From contig CBDAFL010000248.1 in the NCBI GenBank assembly GCA_965195225.1, positions 38,947 through 102,946 of the forward strand: a stretch of DNA of 64,000 nucleotides, given 5' to 3'. Shown here piece after piece: positions 50,335 to 56,855 of the stretch (positions within the stretch are counted from its first letter, which is position 1; each line of letters starts with the position of its first letter). The DNA comes from JAHIKV01 sp965195225 (GTDB lineage: Bacteria; Planctomycetota; Planctomycetia; Pirellulales; Thermoguttaceae). Made by a program: the position numbers and the translations under genes. The notes under the pieces are model-generated. The model worked only from the letters and a program-made list of their open reading frames with translations. It had not been told where the DNA came from and made no database searches.

Positions 50335-51455
50335 TACTCCGCCCTCCGCGCGGGATCAACAGTCAGCAGCTCGCCGGGGTGCAGGAGTTGTTCTTGTATT
50401 GCCTCCCTTTGTTCCTCGGCCAGTGGGCCGATCCGTGTTTCGAGATCGACGAGATCGACGACGCGAATTTGCTCCACCGAAAAGTGGTCGAGCAACGCCG
50501 GGCTGTGCGTCGTTAGCAGCACTTGCCCTCGGTCGGCGTCGGGGGCGGCTCTGAACTCATCCGCCAACAGTTCCAGCGCGCCGGGATAGATGCCGTTTTC
50601 CGGCTCCTCGAATACCAACGTCTGCTTGGGCGGCATTTGATATAACGCCAATAGATGCGCATAGAACCGGCGGAAACCGTCCGATTCCTGGCCAAGATCC
50701 AACGTCAACTTTTTATTGTCGCCAAATCGGTGCGCTACAATCGCTTTTTTGGGGGTTTGGTGAGAATCCAATTCCACGCTCACAATGGTTTCATTGATGC
50801 GCTTTAGCGTGGCGACAATGGCCTTTTTTACGGCAATACCTTTTTGTAGATCGCGGGTAATCGCCTTGAGCACTCCGAGATAGTTGTCCCCTTTGTCGGC
50901 AAACCCGAGGGCACCATCCTGCGAGGAAGGATTGGAACTCAGGACATCGTAGGGGAAAATATATACCCCGATTCCAGCGGTCAAGGCTGTGTGGGCAACA
51001 ACTGCTTCCTCAAGCCCCGGAAGGCGTCCCAAAGCCAACGGCCCTGGATCGGGAACAGGCAACAGTCTGGGTTTAACTTCCCAGATCAGGGTGCTACCAC
51101 TCGACAATCCCTGCTTGAAAATCGTCTGCTCTCCGTACTTCAGGAACTCCATTTGCACATTTTTATTATGTTTCCTGATCTGGAGTGCATATTCAAATCG
51201 CTCGGGTAATTCGGGAACACTGAAAACAACCTGGAATTCCAATATCTCAGAAGGCTTTGTAGCGCACATGCAATTCTGAAACTGCTGTGCGACCGAACTG
51301 GGACCGCCCCCAAGATAATCTCGCAGAAACCGGATCGCCGATGTGAAGTTTGTCTTTCCCGTTCCGCTCCTGCCGACGAAAACGGTTACGGGCGAGAGAT
51401 CGACGGTCACGTCCCGCAAGCTCTTGAAGTTCTGAATGCGAATTTGATGGATCAT
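50334..51455 (-). CDS. AAA family (AAA_21/OLD-like) ATPase
   Basis: The 373-residue ABC-like ATPase starts HQIRIQNFKSLRDVTVDLSPVTVFVG with Walker A GRSGTGKTN (28-36). An ABC-type signature lies in DLGQESDGFRRFYAHLLAL, Walker B in TLVFEEPENGIYPG and the switch His in LLTTHSPALLDHF. It lacks a Toprim domain of its own; the next gene supplies one. The region 50700-51250 is AT-richer than the surroundings. Similar ATPases sense phage proteins or DNA in defence systems. The upstream gap to 51571 holds only repeats. A heptamer or mobile link was not found. Confidence 0.92.
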   Translation of the reverse strand: MIHQIRIQNFKSLRDVTVDLSPVTVFVGRSGTGKTNFTSAIRFLRDYLGGGPSSVAQQFQNCMCATKPSEILEFQVVFSVPELPERFEYALQIRKHNKNVQMEFLKYGEQTIFKQGLSSGSTLIWEVKPRLLPVPDPGPLALGRLPGLEEAVVAHTALTAGIGVYIFPYDVLSSNPSSQDGALGFADKGDNYLGVLKAITRDLQKGIAVKKAIVATLKRINETIVSVELDSHQTPKKAIVAHRFGDNKKLTLDLGQESDGFRRFYAHLLALYQMPPKQTLVFEEPENGIYPGALELLADEFRAAPDADRGQVLLTTHSPALLDHFSVEQIRVVDLVDLETRIGPLAEEQREAIQEQLLHPGELLTVDPARRAE

Positions 51456-51541
51456 CCGTCCGACTCCTTATGGTACGAACGCGTCGATAGCGCTTTAGCC
51501 GATTGTGACGACAAGCGAACAATCTGTCAAGATGTCTGCTG

Positions 51542-51592
51542 CCGGCCACAAGTGACCGGGCTAAACGTTTCTACCCACCATCCACTACCCAC
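51542..51592. repeat. GGTCACAAGTGACC-type palindrome (copy 2) plus heptamer tract
   Basis: CCGGCCACAAGTGACCGGGCTAAAC (51542-51566) nearly matches 8071-8095. TACCCAC, CATCCAC, TACCCAC (51572-51592) is the GTGGGTA heptamer on the minus strand and codes for the last residues of the radical SAM gene (QWVVDGG). Confidence 0.85.
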
Positions 51593-53361
51593 TGTTCCGC
51601 CGCCTGCTCTCGCTCGCGTTCCAGGTACGCGCGGCCTTGACGGATACCGATGTGATCCCAGGGCAGGGGGGCGTCGGCGGGGTAGGGGAGGTGCAGCGTT
51701 TTTTCCGCGTCGATGCCCGCCTCCGAGAGCGCCTGCCACCATAGCTCGGGGTCCAGTTTTTCCGCCCAGGCGTCGAACCGGGCGCCGCGCCGCCAGGCTA
51801 ACTCGATCGCCTCGCCCATCCGCCGGTCGCCGCGGCAGAGCGCGCCTTCGAGCAAGCTGGCCTCGACGTCGTGGCATCGGAGCCGGACGCTTCGCAGACG
51901 CTTCCGCCGATGCAAGAATTCGTGTGCCCAACGGAAATACTCGCGCTGCTGCATGGCGTTCCACTGGTAGGGCGTTTGCGGCTTGGGGACGAAGTTCGAG
52001 ACGCTGGCGACCACTTCGACCGGCCGGCCCCGGACCTCCTTGCCCAGCCGCGAGATCGTCTCGGCCATCTCGATGATCCCCTCCAGATCGCTCTCCCGCT
52101 CGCCGGGCAATCCGCACATAAAATAGAGTTTCACCCGCGAAAAACCGTTCTCGAACGCCCGGCGGCAGCCGGCATAGAGGTCTTCGTTGGTGATCGGTTT
52201 GCCCACCTGCCGGCGCATATCGTCGCGGGCAACCTCCGGGGCCAAGGTCAGGCTCGAATGGCGGTCGGTGTTCAATACCTCGCCGACGATGCGCAACTGC
52301 TCGTTGATCCGCAGGCTGGGCAGCGAGACGCTGACGTGCAGCGGTCGGAAAATCTCGTAAAGCCGGCGTATCAGTACGTCGAAGTCCGGGTAATCGCTGC
52401 TCGATAGCGACAGCAGCGAGATTTCGTTGTAGCCGGTGTTGCGGTATTGCTCGACGGCCGCTTGCACAATGCTCTCGATCGAGCGGAACCGCAACGGGCG
52501 CTTGATCGTCGTGCTCTGACAGAAGCGGCACCTGCCCGGACAGCCGCGCATGATCTCCACGGCGATGCGGTCCTGCACGCACTCGACGTACGGCACGATC
52601 GGAGACGTGGGCGGCGGATACGACTCCATGTTTTCAACCACCGCCGGAGCGATCGTCGCGGGCAGATCGGCTCGCGCCGGACGCAGCGCCGTCGGCCGGC
52701 CGTCGGCGCCGTATTCCGATCGGTAGAACCGGGGCACGTAGGCGTAAGGGAGCCGGGCGGCCATCTCGGCCAGCAACGATTCCCGATCGCGGCCGGAATG
52801 TTTCAACCGCGCCCACAACTCGCACACCTCTGGCAACGATTCCTCGCCGTCGCCGACGATGAACAGGTCGATGAATCGGGCCATCGGCTCGGGGTTGGCC
52901 GCGCACGGCCCGCCGCCGATCACCAGCGGATGCTCCATCGTCCGTCGGTCGGCCGCCAACGGGATACCGCCCAAGTCGAGCATCGTCAACACATTGGTGC
53001 AGCAGAGTTCGTATTGCAGCGTGAAGCCGAGCACGTCGAACTCTGCCAGCGGGGTGAAGGTTTCGAGGCTGTAGAGCGGCAGGCGATTTTCGCGGAGCAA
53101 TTGCTCCATGTCGGCCAGCGGCGCGAAGGCCCGTTCGCAGGCCCAATCGTCGCGCCGGTTCATCGTGTCGTAGAGCACCTGGACGGCGTGGCAACTCATG
53201 CCGATCGAGTAGGCGTCGGGGAACGCCAGGCAGAGCTTGCCGCGTAGATTTCGATGGTCCTTGACGATGGCGTTCCACTCGCCGCCGACGTACTGCGCCG
53301 GCGTCTGCACCTGGGAGAGCAGGCGATCGACGACGAGGTTTTTAAGAGTTTGGTTTATCAT
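51571..53361 (-). CDS. TIGR03960 family B12-binding radical SAM protein
   Basis: The 596-residue protein has an N-terminal region (VQTPAQYVGGEWNAIVKD, LAFPDAYSIGMSCHAVQVLYD), a B12-binding-like domain, the radical SAM cluster C-x3-C-x2-C in MRGCPGRCRFCQST, and LSSSDYPDFDVLI. The later LAPEVARDDMRRQVGKPIT and KLYFMCGLPGERESDL are family motifs. In many bacteria a TIGR03936 (DUF2344) domain is fused to or encoded next to this protein; I do not see it here. The function is unknown. The last seven residues come from a heptamer repeat. It stands downstream of the toxin island but on the opposite strand. Confidence 0.9.
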   Translation of the reverse strand: MINQTLKNLVVDRLLSQVQTPAQYVGGEWNAIVKDHRNLRGKLCLAFPDAYSIGMSCHAVQVLYDTMNRRDDWACERAFAPLADMEQLLRENRLPLYSLETFTPLAEFDVLGFTLQYELCCTNVLTMLDLGGIPLAADRRTMEHPLVIGGGPCAANPEPMARFIDLFIVGDGEESLPEVCELWARLKHSGRDRESLLAEMAARLPYAYVPRFYRSEYGADGRPTALRPARADLPATIAPAVVENMESYPPPTSPIVPYVECVQDRIAVEIMRGCPGRCRFCQSTTIKRPLRFRSIESIVQAAVEQYRNTGYNEISLLSLSSSDYPDFDVLIRRLYEIFRPLHVSVSLPSLRINEQLRIVGEVLNTDRHSSLTLAPEVARDDMRRQVGKPITNEDLYAGCRRAFENGFSRVKLYFMCGLPGERESDLEGIIEMAETISRLGKEVRGRPVEVVASVSNFVPKPQTPYQWNAMQQREYFRWAHEFLHRRKRLRSVRLRCHDVEASLLEGALCRGDRRMGEAIELAWRRGARFDAWAEKLDPELWWQALSEAGIDAEKTLHLPYPADAPLPWDHIGIRQGRAYLEREREQAAEQWVVDGG

Positions 53362-53410
53362 GGCCGCTGTCTTGCTGGATTATCGAAGTCCGTAATAACT
53401 AGCTGCGTCA

Positions 53411-53480
53411 TCGTTTCGGATCTCTCGTTTCGGATCTCTGCGTCCTCGTTTCGGATCTCTCGTTTCTGATTCGCGAGTTT
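53411..53480. repeat. Heptamer repeat TCGTTTC/GGATCTC
   Basis: Alternating units in 7-base register: TCGTTTC, GGATCTC, TCGTTTC, GGATCTC, TGCGTCC, TCGTTTC, GGATCTC, TCGTTTC, TGATTCG, CGAGTTT. It lies in the gap between the radical SAM gene and the toxin-like pair. Confidence 0.95.
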
Positions 53481-53534
53481 CGACCCTTCAATTGACCCGC
53501 TAATCCAACAATGCTATCATACATAAGGGATCGG

Positions 53535-53771
53535 ATGAATACACACAAGGACAAACATATTCGGGCGGTAGTGGATTATGCCCTGGCGAAGGGCTGGCGA
53601 TTGAAGTTGGCCGGCGGACACGCACATGCCTGGGGCTATCTGCTCTGTCCGGAGAGGAGCCGCGACGGCCATCGTATTTCCGTTTTTTCGACCCCTCGTT
53701 GTCCTGAACACCATGCCGCAGCCATTCGGCGGACAATAGACTCTTGTACACATGGGAGGGTTGGCGAATGA
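53535..53771 (+). CDS. HicA-like small protein, first of a toxin-antitoxin-like pair
   Basis: The 78-residue basic protein reads KHIRAVVDYALAKGWRLKLAGGHAHAWGYLLCP, then SVFSTPRCPEHHAAAIRRTIDSC. The GGHAHAWG piece and size recall the HicA dsRBD fold with its G-S/H-H site, but the rest differs. Its stop overlaps the next start by 4 bases (ATGA). The STPxxPxxHAxxxRRxxDxC ending is a pattern I associate with small paired genes of unknown function. Toxin activity is a hypothesis. ATG 53535 follows AAGGGATCGG. Confidence 0.65.
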   Translation: MNTHKDKHIRAVVDYALAKGWRLKLAGGHAHAWGYLLCPERSRDGHRISVFSTPRCPEHHAAAIRRTIDSCTHGRVGE

Positions 53772-54013
53772 ACTATCACTTCACCGTGGTGCTTGCCGAT
53801 TGCGACGTAATGACTCCCGATCTCACCGAAACACTGTTCAAGGCGGGATGCGATGACGGCACTCCTTGGTCCGGCAACGGCACGGCGGCCGTTACGTTTG
53901 ACCGCGAGGCCCAATCTCTCGAATCTGCAATCCGCTCGGCGGTGGGCGACGTGCAAAAAGCCGGCTGCGCCGTGAAACACACAATCGTCGAGTCCCCGGA
54001 ACCCGTTGTATAG
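53768..54013 (+). CDS. Partner protein of the HicA-like gene, putative antitoxin
   Basis: The 81-residue acidic protein reads MNYHFTVVLADCDVMTPDLTETLFKAGCDDG, then VTFDREAQSLESAIRSAVGDVQKAGC. Two-strand and helix repeats suggest a compact alpha/beta domain. The coupled ATGA start, small size and acidic charge beside a basic partner fit an antitoxin, but no DNA-binding motif is visible. I know no firm family name for it. Confidence 0.62.
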   Translation: MNYHFTVVLADCDVMTPDLTETLFKAGCDDGTPWSGNGTAAVTFDREAQSLESAIRSAVGDVQKAGCAVKHTIVESPEPVV

Positions 54014-54214
54014 CGCGCTTCCGAAACGCAACTGAATAATGATCGCCGAAAAGAGCCGTGTCCTCTTTTTCTTCAAGCAGTCCCACGGCGGGCCACAAGC
54101 AGCATCGCAGCCGTAGTCGCACGGCGGGGGATTGTCTGGCGTGCTGTGAATTTGTAAACTATCGGCAGTTCCAATGGGTTGATTCGTCCACGCCATTGTG
54201 TTTTAGGAGATTCC

Positions 54215-54700
54215 GTGAAGACGCCATCGCAAGACCCCCGAAGGCATGTTTTTCGGTGCGGCGAGCACATGCCCGACGTCGATGACGTTAGTATGATCGT
54301 CTTGAAGGGGCATCTGCTGGTAGAGGAGATGCTTTGGGAATTGGCGACGCTTGAGTTGGAGCATCCGAAGCACCTAGCGAAACTCAGTTTTTACCAACTT
54401 GCCTGTCTCGTACGCGCATTAGTGGCAGAAAAGCCTGACGACAAGTGCTGGGAGTTGATTTTCCAGATCAACTCCCTCCGTAACCGATTGGCTCACAAGC
54501 TGGAGCCGCCTGATCTCAATCAACGAATTAAGCGGATACTCGCCCTCGACAAGGAAACACAGCCATTTGAGAACTTGACCCTTAACAAGTCTGGAGAGGA
54601 TTTCGAGCCAGCGGAGGGCCTAAGGCAGGCGATAGTAAGTTGTATGCAGTTCCTCAGGGAACTCATCTTACGGCGTGGTGCCACTGACGAAAAGGGCTGA
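54215..54700 (+). CDS. HEPN-like small protein
   Basis: The 161-residue mostly helical protein has SMIVLKGHLLVEEMLWELATLEL, LSFYQLACLVRALVAEK and the motif INSLRNRLAHKLEPPDL. The Arg-x4-His (RNRLAH) on a helix is the usual HEPN RNase site. I cannot assign a named HEPN family. GTG 54215 follows AGGAGA (54205-54210). It stands alone between two toxin-antitoxin-like pairs and may be part of the same island. Confidence 0.65.
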   Translation: MKTPSQDPRRHVFRCGEHMPDVDDVSMIVLKGHLLVEEMLWELATLELEHPKHLAKLSFYQLACLVRALVAEKPDDKCWELIFQINSLRNRLAHKLEPPDLNQRIKRILALDKETQPFENLTLNKSGEDFEPAEGLRQAIVSCMQFLRELILRRGATDEKG

Positions 54701-54750
54701 GGTTGTGTGCCATCCTGCCCTCGGACCGCAAGCCGGAGGGGCAGGGGGCG

Positions 54751-54847
54751 TCAAGAGGCCGGTTCCGGCGGAAGTTGAAAGCGGCCGGCGACGACGCCGG
54801 GCACGGTGATGTCTTCGTCCAGGGTTTCCCAGCGAAGCGCTGGGCCG
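54751..54847 (-). pseudogene. 3' fragment of a DUF2442-type gene
   Basis: On the minus strand this piece reads ALRWETLDEDITVPGVVAGR and continues FQLPPEPAS to a stop. That matches the usual C terminus of DUF2442 proteins (IHWPxLDEDIxVxGLLxG). No upstream part remains in any frame, so it is a decayed relic. Confidence 0.5.
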
Positions 54848-54854
54848 TGGGTTC

Positions 54855-54923
54855 ATTCCGCACTTTGCGGTGATATTTGTGATGATATTCAATATAGCCC
54901 GAAGGGCTTGCAAAGTGCGGAAT
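54855..54923. repeat. Inverted repeat ATTCCGCACTTTGC ... GCAAAGTGCGGAAT
   Basis: The 14-base arms are perfect, 41 bases apart, with inner symmetric pieces. It lies 27 bases before the vapBC promoter at 54950. Confidence 0.85.
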
Positions 54924-54949
54924 GCACCCGTGGCCGTTCAAATCGTTCC

Positions 54950-54978
54950 TTGACATGGTCATCTTAATTGACTATATT
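54950..54978 (+). promoter_or_regulatory. Sigma70-type promoter of vapBC
   Basis: TTGACA (54950-54955) and TATATT (54973-54978) with a 17-base spacer form a near-consensus promoter. It sits 22 bases before the start of antitoxin with AAAAGGAGG (54982-54990) between. The symmetric TATATTTATA around the -10 could be an operator. Confidence 0.75.
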
Positions 54979-55000
54979 TATAAAAGGAGGTTTTAGTTCT

Positions 55001-55234
55001 ATGAAGACCATGGCCATCAGTGAGTTCAAGGCGCACTGTCTGCAAGTATTCAGCAACATCGCACGGACCAAGGAACCGGTAATCGTGACTAAACGCGGAA
55101 AGCCGCTGGTCGAGGTAATTCCCTTCCGCAACAACGACCAGACGCCCGAACCGGGCAAACTGTCGCATACCCTCGTGTTTGAAGACGACATCGTTTCTCC
55201 ACTGGGAGAATCAATCTGGAGCGCTTGTAAGTGA
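55001..55234 (+). CDS. vapB: Phd/YefM-family antitoxin
   Basis: The 77-residue protein has the Phd fold, MAISEFKAHCLQVFSNIARTKEPVIVTKRGKPLVEVIP, and an acidic C terminus (HTLVFEDDIVSPLGESIW) with the usual G-x-x-x-G-like toxin-binding segment. It probably binds its own promoter at 54950. The stop overlaps the start of the PIN toxin gene. AGGAGG lies about 10 bases upstream of ATG 55001. Confidence 0.92.
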   Translation: MKTMAISEFKAHCLQVFSNIARTKEPVIVTKRGKPLVEVIPFRNNDQTPEPGKLSHTLVFEDDIVSPLGESIWSACK

Positions 55235-55629
55235 AGTATCTGCTCGACACTCACGTCTGGGCGTGGTGGAACATGCATCCCGAAAATCTTTCGGGAAAAG
55301 TTAAGCGGTTGATTACCGCATCAGAAAAGTACGAAGAAATTCTTCTCTCGGCGATCTCCGTGTGGGAATTATGCAAGTTGCTTGAAAAGGGAAGAATTAG
55401 AATATCATGTGATCCACGTGATTGGTTGGAGGCGGCTTTGGCCATGCCCAAACTTCGGCTTGTGCCGCTCACACCGGCAATCGCCTACCGCTCCACGACG
55501 TTGCCGCAGCTCGCGTCCACCGATCCCGCCGATCAGATCATCGTCGCCACGGCGCAAGAGGAAAATGCGGTTCTACTGACCAAGGACGCCTTAATCCGTA
55601 AAAGTAAACATGTACGTGCGATATGGTGA
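55231..55629 (+). CDS. vapC: PIN-domain toxin, VapC family
   Basis: The 132-residue protein has PIN acidic residues Asp6 (YLLDTHVWAWW), a Glu in AISVWELCKLLEKG, Asp in STDPADQIIVATA and a late Asp in LLTKDALI. All needed metal ligands appear present. GTG 55231 overlaps the antitoxin stop (GTGA). Its end overlaps the PIMT gene start by 7 bases, so the toxin operon may read into that gene. Confidence 0.92.
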   Translation: MKYLLDTHVWAWWNMHPENLSGKVKRLITASEKYEEILLSAISVWELCKLLEKGRIRISCDPRDWLEAALAMPKLRLVPLTPAIAYRSTTLPQLASTDPADQIIVATAQEENAVLLTKDALIRKSKHVRAIW

Positions 55630-56855
55630 ACAACAGACTTATTCGACATAGTGCGTTTTGTTTTATCGCGATTGTCTTTTCAGCAACGGCCGCCCAGGCC
55701 CAATCGCGCTCGGCGATGGAGACGGCCCGCAACAGAATGGTGGACGATGAGATCGTCGCGGCGGGGGTGAAAAACGAGCGGGTTATCCGGGCAATGCGCG
55801 AGACCCCACGGCACGAGTTCGTGCCCCGCCACCGGCGGAAGTTAGCCTACGTCGACATGGCGCTGCCGATCGGCGATGGTCAGACGATCTCGCCCCCGTT
55901 CATCGTGGCATACATGACCGAGGCCATCGATCCGCAGCCGGGCGACAAAGTGTTGGAGATCGGCACGGGCAGCGGCTATCAGGCGGCGGTGCTGGCCAAA
56001 CTGGTTCGGGCCGTGTATTCGATCGAGATCGTCGAATCGCTCGGCCGCAAGGCGGCGAAAACCTTGGAGCGGTTGCGCTACGACAACGTGCGGGTGAAGG
56101 TGGGCGACGGCTACCTGGGCTGGCCGGAACATGCCCCGTTCGACAAGATCATCGTCACCTGTTCGCCCGAAGAAGTGCCGCCGGCGCTGGTCGCGCAGCT
56201 CAAGGAAGGGGGCCGGATGGTGATTCCCGTCGGCGAGCGCTACCGACAAACGCTTTGCTTGTTGAAGAAGACCGACGGCAAAATGGTTTCCGAGACGCTC
56301 CAGCCGACGCTGTTCGTGCCGATGACCGGCCGGGCCGAAGCGGGGCGAAAGGTGTTGCCCGACCCGGCCAATCCGACGATCAACAACGGCGGTTTCGAGC
56401 GGTTTGCCGGCGATCCGCCCGCGCCCGACGGCTGGCATTACCAACGTCAATTGGAGTTGGTCTCTGCCAAGGACGCACCGGAGGGTGACCATTACGTCGT
56501 CTTCACCAACGAGACGGCAGGTCGCGGCAGCCATGCCCTGCAAGGCTTCGCCGTCAACGTAAAAGAAGTCCCGCGGCTGGAACTTTCGGTGCTGGTCCGC
56601 GGCAAGAACATCCGCCCGGGCCAGAACGCGCGGCAATTGCCCGTCATCATCATCAGCTTCTACGACGAGAACCGGGCAACCATCAGCGAGGTCGGGCTGG
56701 GACCGTGGCGGGGTACCTTCGATTGGCAGTACGAAAGCAGGCGGTTCGTCGTCCCGCGCAAGGCACGCGAGGCCGTGCTGCGGATCGGCCTGCTCGGGGC
56801 CACCGGCGAAATCGCCTTCGACGATCTGAAATTGTCGCCAGCGGGGAAAAACTAG
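55623..56855 (+). CDS. Exported protein-L-isoaspartate O-methyltransferase with extra C-terminal domain
   Basis: The enzyme methylates damaged isoaspartyl residues with SAM. After an apparent signal peptide (FCFIAIVFSATAAQA) the PIMT domain (30-245) shows ARNRMVDDEIVAAGV, TPRHEFVP, PIGDGQTISPPFIVAYM and the SAM motif VLEIGTGSGYQAAVLA. The C-terminal 150 residues begin NNGGFERFAGDPPAPDGWHY and look like a beta-sandwich carbohydrate-binding domain. A secreted, two-domain PIMT is unusual because SAM is cytoplasmic. The ATG overlaps vapC; a downstream start without signal cannot be excluded. Confidence 0.87.
   Translation: MVNNRLIRHSAFCFIAIVFSATAAQAQSRSAMETARNRMVDDEIVAAGVKNERVIRAMRETPRHEFVPRHRRKLAYVDMALPIGDGQTISPPFIVAYMTEAIDPQPGDKVLEIGTGSGYQAAVLAKLVRAVYSIEIVESLGRKAAKTLERLRYDNVRVKVGDGYLGWPEHAPFDKIIVTCSPEEVPPALVAQLKEGGRMVIPVGERYRQTLCLLKKTDGKMVSETLQPTLFVPMTGRAEAGRKVLPDPANPTINNGGFERFAGDPPAPDGWHYQRQLELVSAKDAPEGDHYVVFTNETAGRGSHALQGFAVNVKEVPRLELSVLVRGKNIRPGQNARQLPVIIISFYDENRATISEVGLGPWRGTFDWQYESRRFVVPRKAREAVLRIGLLGATGEIAFDDLKLSPAGKN

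Noticed and set aside
53411..53480. Possible CRISPR-like array (TCGTTTC/GGATCTC repeats)
   Set aside because: The repeats are directly adjacent with a 7-base period and no spacers; no cas genes are near.
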